Shown piece by piece: positions 21,172-38,926 of a DNA stretch of 64,000 bases (the stretch's first letter is position 1; each line of letters starts with the position of its first letter). The position numbers were made by a program, and so were the translations under genes. The notes under the pieces are model-generated. The model was not told the origin of the DNA, did no database searches, and saw only the letters and a list, made by a program, of their open reading frames with translations. The stretch is from NCBI RefSeq assembly GCF_029227915.1, contig NC_079879.1:12524001-12588000 (forward strand). The letters are read 5' to 3'. The stretch is from Hydractinia symbiolongicarpus (taxonomy: Eukaryota; Cnidaria; Hydrozoa; Anthoathecata; Hydractiniidae).

Positions 21172-22180
21172 TTTCACGGAGAAACCAGTTATTGGACATA
21201 TATCAAGTTTATCACGCAACTGCAATCTATATTGTACTCCAGGTTTTGCAAAAAGTTTTATTTACCAGATATAAATACCATGCAGCATATGCTTTATATT
21301 TATATATATTATTTGCTACATTTTTTAGTAAATTTTACATTGTAATTGTTTTTGTTGTAATAATATTTCCAAGGTCAACATATTTTGCTTACCTGTAAGG
21401 TATGATGCTTTTTGTCAGACTTTTTGTGGTTAATACTGTGCAGAGCCTATCTCAAGACAACCCACACATTTCCATACCACTATGCTACACTAAAATGTTA
21501 TTTATGTAACTGAGCCAGGGAAGTTGCTTAAAAAAACAATTTAATTATATGGAGCTAAACTGCAAGTTTTACTCATGTTAATTGTGGTGACAGAATTACA
21601 GTTCTTTAGTATTGTGGTTAATATACATTAGGTTTACCTTAGTCATTGAACATGTCATGTAGAGCCTGGCACAGTGGGGGTGATTTCTACCTATAGACCT
21701 AATCTTAAAGATTGCCAGAGTTATTAGTGTCACTTGCCTGTAAAGGAACTGGACCCTACCCAGGTCTTGATTATTAATGGTTACATATAAGAACCCAACA
21801 TCCCACATTGCACAAGTTCTTCAGATGTACCTTACAGCTTACCTTACACCCTCCCACCCTTTTATAAATTGATTTCTTCACCTATTTCTTTTTTATTTTA
21901 TGTCATCAACACGCCTACTAATGGTGGATGAGATACCAATTCAATTAATCATCGTGGTGCAATGGACTCGAGTCGAAATCGAAATATCATGAACGTCTCC
22001 AATGCAACTAAAGACAACCACATTACAACTGTTATGTGAGCACGCAGCACAACATAACCAGAAAAATTGCTTCTGCCTCAAGGTTTCCCTAACATTTCTT
22101 TTGGCTCATGTTATGTCAGGGTTTTAGTCCAGAGGTAGAAACAACAAGTCTGTAGGGACATTGTAGAAACATTGTAGAAT
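21172..22180. other. intergenic, no gene seen
   Basis: AT-rich. Frames at 21192-21398 and 21596-21808 have no recognisable content. Confidence 0.5.
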
Positions 22181-22500
22181 AAGAACACCAGTAATTAGCA
22201 TGTGCCTGACGCTCAGGACATGTCGATGCGCCTGACGCTCAGGGCATCTCTAGTGTAGTCATCATGTGAATAGGAAACATGCACCTTACGCTCAGGGCAT
22301 GTTGAAGCCCCTGACGCTCAGGGCATCTCTCATACACCTGACGCTCAGGGTATGGAAGAGAACACCATAATTAGCATGTGCTTGACGCACAGGACATGTC
22401 GATGCATCTGACGCTCAGTGCATCTCATCTGTCTCATGCACCTGACGCCAAGGGCATGAAAACGCCTATAACGCATATCCTGACGCTCAGGTTATGCATT
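22180..22500. repeat. cluster of nine palindromic CCTGACGCTCAGG repeats
   Basis: A 13-bp palindrome (CCTGA, CGC, TCAGG) occurs at 22205, 22231, 22284, 22310, 22337, 22381, 22407, 22441 and 22479, five times exactly and four times with one or two changes. Spacing varies from 13 to about 40 bp. Flanks are often GCATG or GCATC. A larger duplication of about 175 bp is visible (22185-22255 against 22359-22425). No cas-like gene is near and spacers are unequal, so it is not a CRISPR array. Confidence 0.85.
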
Positions 22501-22923
22501 ATATATTTGTGCATATGACGAAGCACGAAGAAGGCACCTTCATTCCTACCCATTCCCCAAAAATTTCCATAAATGGTCTACGCATACTGAATGTGTTGTA
22601 TCTACTCATTCAAACAGAAATACGTTGTTTCTATCAATTTGTGTTATTATTCTGAAACCCAAAGCAATTAATCTTTTGTTCGTATGAATGCATATTAGTT
22701 AAGGACTTGTGGTCTGTCTAAGAGCTCATAGCGAATATGGTTACCCCATTCTCCTTAGAAGGTTTCCCCACTTACTTTTATACTTTTTATGCCCAAGTGG
22801 GCAAAAGCACCCAAACTCTTGTAATTAATCGCCTCAAATTATTAACGCAGATAGAAAATTTAAGCATTTTTTTGTCATTTTTTTTTTTTTTTTTTTGAAG
22901 TACTGGTTTAGATTAAGCAAAGA
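22501..22923. other. intergenic, T-run near 22875
   Basis: No gene seen. A run of about 18 T lies at about 22879-22896. Confidence 0.4.
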
Positions 22924-23193
22924 TTAAGCAAAAAGGATTATGTTCGTGGGTATTGAGGCTGTACTGCGTCTGTTCTTCACTGTGAACTTTCTTCTAATCC
23001 GAAAAAGTAATTCCACAAACTTCATTGATGTTCTCACCATTTCCTTGTTCTGGGCAAGGTAATTGTACCCTTCTTTTACCAAGTCGATTATCTGCTGGTG
23101 AACTGGTCCGGTAATTATGCTGTTACTACTACTTCCATCAGGGAAGCTAGTAACGACACTCGCAACGTCCTTGACCCAATAAATAAATTTCCC
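22924..23193 (-). CDS. possible terminal exon, product not recognised
   Basis: The minus-strand frame is open for 89 codons from a TAA at 23196-23194 to a TAA at 22926-22924. The C-terminal part looks protein-like and ends basic: QQIIDLVKEGYNYLA and FVELLFRIRRKFTVKN, then SIPTNIILFA at the end. The codon choice and helical periodicity suggest a real exon. Possible acceptors are CAAG at 23170 and TTTAAG near 23194. There is no ATG near the start, which would fit a last exon; I found no convincing partner exon to the right. It may also be a remnant of a mobile element. Confidence 0.35.
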   Translation of the reverse strand, partial: GKFIYWVKDVASVVTSFPDGSSSNSIITGPVHQQIIDLVKEGYNYLAQNKEMVRTSMKFVELLFRIRRKFTVKNRRSTASIPTNIILFA

Positions 23194-23199
23194 TTAAAC

Positions 23200-26100
23200 T
23201 ATTACGCGGATTTGTGGTGTTCAAAATTTGTTATTTTTATGCCTTCGATCATTATTGCAGGCCGGTCAAATTATTTAATTTTACCAGCGCGTTAAACTAG
23301 AATAATTATGGTAGTTAGGTAGAATTAGAGAGAGTCTTAAAGAATTTGTCAGCTGGCTATATTAAGGTGGGATTGGTCATGTTACCAGAAGAGGATTTTA
23401 AAATAACATTCCTCAAACGCCATAGGTGTTTATTTCATAGCATACAGGAGTAATTATTTTTAATGTTAACAAAATTTATTACAACTTTTATTAGAACTTT
23501 TATTAGAACTTATTTGCAATAAAAGATGCATAGGAACAAGAGAAATTAATTTTAAAAAGATAATAGTAGACATTAGAAAATTTAAATTATACTGCTCTCT
23601 GTTGCAACGATCTAAAAGTCTGTCAATTTAACTGCCACTTGTTTAATATTCCGTGACCCGCGCAGACAAAGCAGCTCATCTTAAGACTATTCGTTTCAAG
23701 TAAGTCTCTTGTACCTGTGAAACTATATTATAGAAAGTCTTGACAAAAGCGTCCGTGTATTATATTATGCTTAATGTGTATTGTAAAAGTACTACTCCAT
23801 TACTGTTATTTTACGAGAGTTTTAATTCTTATCAAATTTCTCGAAATTAGTGCGTCAAACGTTCCACTGCCAGTCACCTGACCCGTGTGACGATTCGAAA
23901 TAGCAACGAAAATTGCCACGACCTTTTTTTGCTTCATTTAAGTGATTGTTTGATCCAACACACCTGAAATTGACCTTAGTCTATCCTTTTTAGTAGCTTC
24001 TTGTCTCCATTCACCTGGTTGTATTTTTTGTGTCTATTTTAATATCAACATACTCTATTGGGAAATATTCTTCTTGTTTCCTTAAATAGTTATGAAGGTC
24101 TACAACAGTTTTTCTTTTTTTCCAACAATTGGTGTTCAGTTGGCGTTTTAACGAGAGAGACGGGTATTTTGACGACAGACACCCCAGGTGGGTTAGCGAT
24201 TCCACAAGAAACGCCCGCGTTTACACGAGATATGTCTTAAGGGCAACTAAAACACACGAATCTGATTTGGAGCTCCCTGATGCCAAACCTGACACCCTCC
24301 CCCCCCCCTCCCCCTCCTTTCCCCTTTTCTCAAACTCAAGTGCAGTTATGACATGAAACAAGAGAAATAAACTTCCAACATTATCTGTCATCGTCTTAGT
24401 AACTATAGCAATTAAATCCATGTTATAGTTCAACAAGCTTTCGGTGGCAACAACCACAATGATCACGTCAATATGTAAAAACGGCCAACTATATCGTTTG
24501 ATACTGCAAACTTTTTCATGAAAATTATACACACGAGTAATGAATTAAAATACAATCGCAATGCTAGAACAATTCTAAAGGCATGGATTGCATAGTTTTA
24601 TTCTGTAGAGATTTTCTCGGGGACTTAACAAAGTGCCTAAAGTCATTAGAGTCACGAGCTAAAACATTGCATGCGGATGCCTCCTCAAAAAGAAGGGGAG
24701 ACATCCGCAAAACAGCGTATGTTCTATAATCGGTGCGGGCTGTTCAGCCTGTATAGTTTCTTTTGCTTCCGGTTGAGGGAGAAACACTCCAATATTCACA
24801 AATCGGAACTTTTAAATGGCGCTTATTTTCGCCATAATAAGTGGCATTGTTGCCACCAAAAGCCTGTCGAAATCTGTATCTGATTTGAAGAAAAATCTTG
24901 CTTTTAAGTCGCAAGTGTAGTTAAAACGATCCAAAATGCTACTTTCTAAATTATTATAAATTACCTACAGAGTGGTCATTTATTCACCACCACCAGAGTT
25001 TTCCACGTCAAGAAACATTCCAGGAACTATACTCCACAGTAGAAGACATTGTTGAAACTGAATGTTAGCGACCCCCGTTATTTTGGTTTGCATCACAATT
25101 TTCGGTTTAATGCTGAAGACCATAATATATTTTAGGAAAAGATATGGGCTATGTAGAAAGCACCTAATATGCATGTCGCGCAACATAAAGACATGAGAAC
25201 TGACTCATCTGGGAAGCCAAATAAAATTTACAAAGTTCGTTAAAAGTGCAAATATTTCCGATAATCTATTCTCAAATGTCACTGACAGAAAAATGTAATC
25301 GCCGAGTAAAAATAAGACTATACGACCAAAAACGTATAAGATATTTAACCCAAGGGGGGATGAGGGGGATATTTTAAAGTGATCAGAAAAAGGATGGATA
25401 AAAAATGTCAACAGGACTTTATTGAGTTAGGAGTATTTATAGCGGTTTAAATGATCGTTTTTTACTCTAAGAATGTTGTTCCACAGCCAGGTAGGCAACC
25501 TTCCGTTTTATCAACAGAAGTAGGAAGTTTAGTTGATTTGTACTTTTTAGCTATTGCATCCTGTTATATTTTCAATAATGTATGATCCTGCGATCCTGTA
25601 ATTGAATGAACCATTAAATGACATGTTAGCAGAGTTTTTAATATGAATGTATCCTTAATACATTTCTTAAAAAATTTACAATGGATCTTCACTTGTTTTT
25701 TCTCCTCTTTTGGCTCTACCTACAAAAATGTAGTCAGCTAGCCAGATATCTGGCTGTCACTTTTAAATAATTTCATAAGTATCAGTAGATTTGAAGTGCC
25801 ATAAAATTATTTCAATATTAGAAACAAATAGATTCGATCATCAAAGTCTACCTAAACATGATTCATCTTTTCAACCTCAGTGGGAGAGAGTGGTTTTTAA
25901 TCGAACTCGCCGCGTTAATGAATAAATTAGTATCGCTCTGTCCAACCACTGTTCAACTACAGCCGTGCCGATACCAGAAATGACTTTTGGGAAGATGGTG
26001 ATGACAAATCTTAAAAGGCGCTTATTTTTCGTACAAATAATTCATCTTTTACTACCTTTATTTACATGAAGATATATATTATAAATACAAATAAAAAATC

Positions 26101-26506
26101 TTTGCTAGTTAGATTAATATATTAAGTTTTAAAAACAATACGTGGCTCCACATATAAAAAATACTTGAATGGTTCACCTAGAATCTTTTTTAGGGCAGCA
26201 CGACCATGCACACCTTGAAAGCAGTTCATTATCAATTCACAAAAGTCTGAAAAAATGCGATAAATTTGTTGGGCTAATTACAAGATGTAATAAGGCGTAC
26301 AAAAATGTTTTTCAGGAGTATGGGATCGCCTATAGCAAGACACAAATTTCAAGTCACGATAAATAAAAATGAACAAGACACGAAATAACACAACACTGCG
26401 ACACCTTATGACCTTACACACAAATACCTAATCCTAGTATAGTGCTTAAAATGTTAAATTATAAAGCCTATTTAAAAATATTACAGCGTAACGCAGTCTA
26501 AGTTTG
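23200..26506. other. intergenic between the possible exon and the calcyphosin-like gene
   Basis: Mostly AT-rich. A polypyrimidine tract lies at about 24296-24336. Overlapping open frames on both strands at 24010-24360 have no recognised content. A short ACAAGCTTTCGGTGG motif at about 24432 resembles one in the Penelope-like element at 32350. A tRNA-derived stretch lies at 25880-25985. No gene is supported. Confidence 0.4.
25880..25985 (-). repeat. tRNA-derived SINE-like remnant
   Basis: On the minus strand TAGTTGAACAGTGGTTGG and CAGAGCG resemble the D-arm and A-box region of a tRNA. GCGAGTTCGATTAAA about 35 bp further on resembles a B box. No full cloverleaf can be drawn. Confidence 0.35.
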
Positions 26507-32045
<5,539 letters not shown>

Positions 32046-32349
32046 CTACTCCACATCGATCCAATAGGTATATTTACACTTTATTTTTCACGGTCAGGTA
32101 AACCATGTATCTTGTTCACCGAATTTGTTATGATACTCTAGGCAACATTCAAAAACAAATGGTGGTTACTAAACCGAGCTTTGATGTTAATTATTAATAA
32201 TACTTATATTATTAGACTTGTCGATAAGACCCGTCCACTTAGGCAAAAGAGAGATAAAAATGATCCCTCAATTGAATTTTGTAACGGTCAGCATGATAGA
32301 AGCTATAATAGTTTTGAACAACAGAAAAAGAAAAAGATGCTGGAAAATC

Positions 32350-33640
32350 ATATATTTATTGACAAGCTTTCGGGGGCATTTTCATTTTGTCTTCTATCAC
32401 TGTTAATAAATATACGGTAAATTATTCTTTTACTTTCTCTGATGAAGTAAAATCACAAAGCTCTGTGCATTTTATGGCAACCTAAAACGCAGACTTCTTG
32501 TTCACTAATATTCAGCTACAGAAGATTTAGGAGTAGAGCATTTTATTTTCTAATGATTTTAGTACTGTCAACGGTATACCTAAAACTCAATTTCGTAAAT
32601 TATTAGAACTTTCGACAACTGAATCATATTTTCTTTTTAATAATTATTGCTATAAACAAACGAATGGAGTAGCCATGAGTTCGCCACTGGGACCTATTCT
32701 AACCAATGCATTTCTGTGTAAAAACGAACGTATTTAGTTGGGTGACTCTCCTCAGTCTTACAAACCATCATATTATAGATGTTACGTCGATGTTACATGG
32801 ATTCAAAACACACAAAACTACAGCTTACGAAAAAGATTGAGATTGAGTGTTTTATCTCTTTTTTGGATGTTTTGTGTCAAGAAAGGATAGCAATATCCCA
32901 ATTAATGCTTATTGCAAACCTACGTTTAGTGATATTTTCACTATAGTAACTTTATACTTATGTGCTACAAACCTGGTGTAGTTTACATCTTGATCATTTT
33001 CTTCACATTTGTTCTTCTTTACAGAAATTCCACTACGAGGTTGTTTTTCTCAAAGATGTTTTCAAAAGATATGTTCACCTAAATGGTGTAGTCTATTCTT
33101 CTATCTGCACACTCCGCATAGAACTTTTTTACACCTAGAATTGTGCACACTGCTCCGAAAAAGGGAATTTTTAATTTGTTTTACCATTGTTAGGTATTAT
33201 ATCGTTTTGTATTAGAATATGTCTGCGTAATATATTTCGTGATAGATTTCCTCATTGTAAGATACTAGTGATTTTTTTTGCTACTGGAACACTCCATTCA
33301 TTATTTTGATGCAATAATAGAATTTCAAAATTTTTACAATCGGGCATAGTTTATCGTTTTAAATGTAGTGGCTACAATACCACTTATGCCAAAACTGAGC
33401 GGCAATTCAGGGTCTGGATGTGTGAACATTTAGGAATCTCTCATTTGACGGGTAAAAAAAGATCTGTTCATCCTAGTCAAATTTCTATCATTCTTGATCA
33501 TTCTTTGCACTGTACCAATCAATACTCCTTCTTTTGACGATTTTTCGATTTTATCGCGTAAATCGAACGATTTCAAACTTACCTTGAAGGAGAGCCTTTT
33601 AATTGACCGTGACAAATCGGTGTTAATAGTTCCGACGACA
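32350..33640 (+). pseudogene. Penelope-like retroelement, decayed
   Basis: Two diagnostic parts are readable. Around 32570-32815 a frame matches Penelope-type reverse transcriptase: NGIPKTQFRKLLEL, GVAMSSPLGPILTNAFLC, then a stop (TAG 32735-32737), then YYRCYVDV, the catalytic YVDD box with its last Asp lost. Around 33337-33640 the GIY-YIG endonuclease region follows: SGIVYRFKCSG, RQFRVWMCEHLGISHLTG, a stop, then in another frame FDDFSILSRKSNDF. Such a GIY-YIG domain after the reverse transcriptase is specific to Penelope-like elements. Many frameshifts and stops show it is long dead. The left limit is a guess, placed near an ACAAGCTTTCGGGGG motif at 32362; the right limit is open. Confidence 0.8.
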
Positions 33641-33729
33641 TCAAAAGAAAATGAACACAACCACTTTTTTTCTGTCACAGACAGACGGAATACGTTGTTA
33701 TGTAAACTAAACATATACTATGATTAGCG

Positions 33730-34094
33730 CTTCCATTATAAAATTTCAGTGCCGTTTTGTTATCATCTTTATGAAGCCTTACGATATTTCGATAATATGG
33801 TCCCTGATAGGAGAGCAAGTCCTGCTAAAGGGTCGTTTCATGTAATTTTTGGAATTATATACCTCTTAAATCATTTTTCACGAATTTGAGGTACTTAAAA
33901 AAAGATTTTTGACTGATCTTTCAAAAATAAATTTCCAAAAAACGTATTATAACAACAACCTGAAAGAAGTAACTTCTGTATAAAACCCCCTTATTGCATA
34001 AGCGTCGTGATATTTTAGTAGAAGCTGTGTGTTGAATTATGAAACAGTAACAACTTGCTTGTTCTGATATTACTTTGATAATTAAGACGATTCC
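33730..34094. other. unassigned, possibly the 3' part of the Penelope-like element
   Basis: No frame of note; directly follows the recognisable endonuclease remnant. Confidence 0.3.
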
Positions 34095-34670
34095 AAATAA
34101 TGTCGACTTTGGTTCCTACAGCGCAATGTATAATTTCATTACGAATAGGTTTATACGTTGTCCACACTCAAAATAGGTTCGTTAATAAGGATAATACTGA
34201 GTTTTACACATAAAGAAAATTCAAAGATACCTCCACTGTGGTTGGTGCACATGCCCTTTGTTTTTTAACATCCTTATAAAGGATCTTTACTCACAGATTT
34301 TATTCTTCACAAACTGAGTTTTATTTTTTTCTTCTCATCACAGGGACAAATTTATATATTTTTAATGCTTTGGTGACATCGAAACCTATTGCATGTGTCG
34401 ATTTCCTACAACGTAATGTATAATTCCAACGTGAATAGGTTTATACGGTCACATTAAGAATAGGCTTGTTATTAAAGATAGCTTTGAGTTTTACGCTTGC
34501 TATACCATTTAAAGATACCTGACCTTTGTTTTTTAACATCCTCAAAAAGGATCTTTACTCACAAAGTTTAATTCTTCACCAACAGAGCTTCATTCCTCAC
34601 CAACAGAGCTTTCTTTTTTAATCACAGGGACATCTTCAACTATTTTTATGCTTTCGTGGCAGCTACACCT
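34095..34670. repeat. two-copy tandem duplication, period 290 bp
   Basis: Landmarks recur 290 bp apart: CCTACAGCGCAATGTATAAT at 34115 and CCTACAACGTAATGTATAAT at 34405. GAATAGGTTTATACG, TTTTTTAACATCCT, AAGGATCTTTACTCACA and ATCACAGGGACA also occur in both. The copies differ by many substitutions. The second copy contains a further small duplication of TTCACCAACAGAGCTT. Its place beside the Penelope remnant suggests it could be part of that element; this is inference. Confidence 0.75.
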
Positions 34671-35573
34671 ACCGCATGTACTTGTCAATTATTTAGTGTG
34701 CTTCATTCTAGAAGTGTTTGCATTGAATGCATTTATTTTCATTTTTTTTCTACTAGGATCACCTAATCAATCTTTACCATACATATCCGACTTACGTACT
34801 TGTTTCACGTAAACAAAATACAATAAATGAGAGGCAAACAATTAAATATGGGATATATTATATATTTTATAAGTCCCTTAAATCTGATTGATTTTCAATC
34901 GTTCTAGGTGGAACAAAGGTAACACTAACCATCAAAGTAGTGTCGTCCAACTAGAACTAACAAGGTTTATACTGGTAGAAGACTTGTGCCCCCGGAAATA
35001 TCGATAAATAGAGCAAAATGAACAAGCATAGACGTTTACAGTCCTTATCAAGTCCTCGGACCGGGGAAGATTTTGTTTTGGTGTACAGCAAAATTTAAAA
35101 ATGTGTTTTACAACCCCCTTCAAGGTAGCGAGATCTAACGTGAAATACACTTTCTGATACACCTGTGCATCTACTTCTTGCATGGTAAACAAATTAACCA
35201 GAGTTCATTACCTCTTATCTGCTACTGAATTTCAAATAGGTAACAGTAACTAAACTAACTGGCTCTAACGAGAATATAAAAAATGTGCCCTTCGCCGAAT
35301 TAGCTGCCATGAACTTATTGCTTTGTTGGAGTGAAGATGATGACAGCTTATTCTCTTAATGAACACCTAAACCTACTAAAAAACACAACTAAAATGAAAT
35401 TTAGGGTAATTTTTCTACAACGAATAGTAGTACGAATGAAGACGGATAAAAATGATTGTGGAAAGTTTATCATTTCTTGCACATATTAGTATAGTAGGCG
35501 ACGTTTTGTTTTCATCCCGATGATGGGAGAAAGATCCGCCAAATCAGGTAAAAGTTAAGAAAGGTTCTGGTGT

Positions 35574-35608
35574 AGAAGTTCAATACTGCTGGACAGTATT
35601 GAACTTCT
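35574..35608. other. perfect 15-bp hairpin
   Basis: Arms AGAAGTTCAATACTG and its exact complement enclose the 5-nt loop CTGGA. Confidence 0.8.
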
Positions 35609-36494
35609 GTGAGAACATACTGTGTTCCATAACCTTGGTAGCTTAATTGTATGCTAGAGTGTTTTAATAAATAAGTATTCATTGCTGTTTTTGCAACAGC
35701 ATAAATCGGTGCTACAAGGAACAACATAAATGGATACATAGAAAAATATATAGCTAGAAATGATACTATATAATTACTATACACACAACAAAAGTTAACT
35801 TCCCGTAACTTCAAGGGACCGGGAAAAATAGTTAAACTTACGAAATGTTCGAGTTAAGTCAAGCTTAACTCAATTTAGTCTAAAATGATATTATAATTTG
35901 AGAAAAAGCGATTTCTTCAAGAGGTGGCAGCAGTTACTGGGAAAAGGTGCAATCTTGGTGGTGAAAAAAGCATGCAAGTCCATTGTAAATTAAATTTCCC
36001 TTGACAGACAACATTATCTATCTATATTACTTCAGGAGTTAATAAAAACTAAAAGTGGGGAAAGGGGGCGGCGAAAATTAGGTCGAGTTAACGAAAGTTT
36101 AAGTTATCCAGTGTTCGAGTTACCAGGAGTTATCGCAGCTAACTAAACACATCTACAAAGTGCATAGCAAAATAGAGCTATTTTTATTAAAACATTTTGT
36201 AAACGATGATTATGGAACACGTCTGATAGAAGAGAGTATCAATACTTAAAATTTTAATTCCTGTTCAAATTATATGAGTAAACTTGAACTCAATGCCATT
36301 TGCATAATGCTGATGTTCCTTATGAGGATTTTAAAGACTTATAAATACACATGTCATTTCCTTTTATCCAATTTAGCTGAAAATCTTTTACCTAATTTTA
36401 TTGAAGATTTTTCTCAATTTTGGTAATTAGGGTGATGGGGGGAGAGGCAGGGTTCTAATTAAGGGGGTGAGGTGGATGGTTGGTTTTCCAATTA

Positions 36495-36560
36495 TTTTTT
36501 CAATATGTGGGGTTGTTAATAAATTACAATGGGTGATAAAATATTTGGAAATTTGGCTTC
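36495..36560. repeat. short dispersed repeat shared with about 320-390
   Basis: Both copies read TAATAAATT, then AATGGGT or AATGGGTG, ATAAAAT and GGAAATTTGG or CGAAATTTGG, in direct orientation, over about 65 bp. Confidence 0.6.
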
Positions 36561-37149
36561 CCCTCACTACAACTAAGTTACTGCGTTTTTCTTTTACCAG
36601 CCGGGCAAAATCGTAAATAGGATATAAAAACAAGAAAAATAAATAAAAAGAACGAGTTTTTTATACCAGTATTGCAGTGCACGATGCAGTCTTAACACAC
36701 ATTTATTCTTGCACACAATATGTTGACCACAAAGTTCTCATAGAAGGTGAAAGGCTGACACGAAATAATGCGTAATAAAAATAATCCACGTGCTTCTGTG
36801 AGTGTCGTTGTTTAAGTACACCGCAACTTATAGCTTGAAAAACAATTGTAAAATACAAAACAAAAAATAAACATGGCGCCGATAATATATTTATCATTTT
36901 TTGAGTTTGTCATATGACAAAAATCATACAATACGTGATTTTTTTTAAAAGAAATTGTGTCCGTTGTACATGAAATCGTTGTATTCGATATTACACAAAT
37001 TGGTTATCTAAAAATTCACTCGATTAGGAAAGAAAACAGTAATAAAGATAATTCTCGTAACGTCAACAATAAACCATACATAAATAAAAATTAGAAATTT
37101 GTTCGGACTTTGTTTCTATTGTGTATAGAGCTTGAAACATTGATCGAGA

Positions 37150-37400
37150 TAATGTATAGAATCTTGGGATTAAAAGATTTTTCAGTGACGTCATTAATCC
37201 GTCAATTCTTAAATGGATGGGTTGACCCAACTTTAGGAAATTGGTCCCATTCTGATCCCATGTGATCCCTAGTTACCCACGCAGTAGATGACGTCAATTA
37301 TTTATGCCTGTTTCCAAATTATTTGACCTCAATTAGAAGTGCAATGCAAATGGCCTCGCTGGTTTTAAAAATGTTATTGACGTTAGCGTATTGTATACAC
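37150..37400 (-). repeat. dispersed repeat, copy B
   Basis: Inverted relative of 30540-30800. The minus strand carries the identical block GGGTAACTAGGGATCAC and the same flanking order of motifs. Confidence 0.75.
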
Positions 37401-38878
37401 TTCCCTATTTCAAATAAAAATGAACACATTTAGTTTTCGCGTTACAGACAAACGTATTATTTAGCGTATATAGGACTAGTAGTCACTGATTCTCAGGTTT
37501 TCGCTTTTGATACATATTTTCTGCATTGGTAACATGTGCTTTTTTGTCCACAGTTTAGCACCACGAAGTGATAAAATTAATCCACGGGAGTACGTAGTAG
37601 AGCTGCTGCGTAACCATTTTATATACATAGGATACGGCTATTGTTTTAGACCCGTAAAAAGTCCAAGGGAATTCAGCCGTCGACACTCGTAGCTACCACA
37701 TTCAACGCACAGACAGGATATTATTATAGAGAAGACGTGGTTTCCTTAAATTCCACGCATGGACTGTGTTGAAAGCGTACATAGACTTTTACTTATATAC
37801 TTTCCAGTTGTTTTTCGTGTAAAGTACATAGCTACCATTGAGCTCGAGTAAGTTTTCTCTTGAAGCAAATATTTTAAAAATCATGTTTCTGACAATGCTG
37901 CTCTGCTATGTTCGAGAAGGTATTTGTGAAATGTTATTAGCTGTTCTTATTAACTTCTATGTCAATCCAGTATTAAAAATCCATGTAAAGATTAGTAATC
38001 CTACACTTTTTTTGTAAGAATTAAGTTTATCCAAGTTTGAATATCCAAAATTCGAGTATAATAAAACCCATAAAACGTAATTACAACCTGTTTAGAGTTT
38101 GTTTATCTCACAAATTGCAAACACTGGTGTATGTCTTTATAAACACGACTGGAATGAAGCGACACACGACTGGAATTGCTTCTCCTAACCCGATTTATTT
38201 TGTTTTTTAATAACATTAAACTTCTTCAAAATTACCCCAAAACTTATCTGTGTTGTGTAAAAAACGCATGTTAATCAAATCGACATTAGAAGACGAGCTT
38301 GGGGAAGATGATGATGCCTTGTGCATTTTTTTCTAGCAAAATTAATGCATTTTAATAACAGTAAAACTATCCTAATATGTTTAAATGACTTGTGAGACAA
38401 AAAAATTCTCTACACACTTGTCAAATATGTAGAGGTTCAATCACAAATTCTCGAAATTTTTGGAAATTTAATACAGGCCAGTGTCAACTTGTTTAAATAA
38501 AGTATAAAAGCTCAAGTCTATTGTGTCATAAGTTGATACTTAACATGTAAACAAGTCTTGAAAAATTACAGTGTTAGCATAACTTTGCAGTTTTTAAAAA
38601 GAATGGGGTTGTTACTGGGATTCGCGAAATTCTGTATAAAAAAACGGGGCACGGAAAACGTTGTCTTACAATGGTCGGGATAAAACAATATTAACTGTAG
38701 AACTGCGACACCAGTTTTACAAAAGTGCTTTGTTGTTAGTACTTGACGGGTTAAGACAGTCCTGTCGAATAAAAAAATAACTGCCATTTACAGTTGCCCG
38801 ATTCATAATGGTCAATTTATCAAAATGTCCATTATACGGGACAAAGAAAGTGTTTGCTTTATGGAATGCCTACTTAGG

Positions 38879-38926
38879 AGGGTTGCACTGTGAGAGATTT
38901 TTTAAAAACTTTCACAGTGCAACCCT
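38879..38926. other. 15-bp perfect inverted repeat
   Basis: Arms AGGGTTGCACTGTGA and its exact complement, loop of 18 bp. A similar GGGAGGTTTCACTGTAC lies about 65 bp to the right, suggesting a small palindromic element end. Confidence 0.7.

Noticed and set aside
22180-22500. CRISPR-like appearance of the CCTGACGCTCAGG cluster
   Set aside because: Spacers are unequal and partly duplicated, repeats are only 13 bp and variable, the genome is eukaryotic and no cas gene is near.
24010-24360. Overlapping frames on both strands as a gene
   Set aside because: Neither frame has recognisable content or splice context, and both overlap a polypyrimidine tract.
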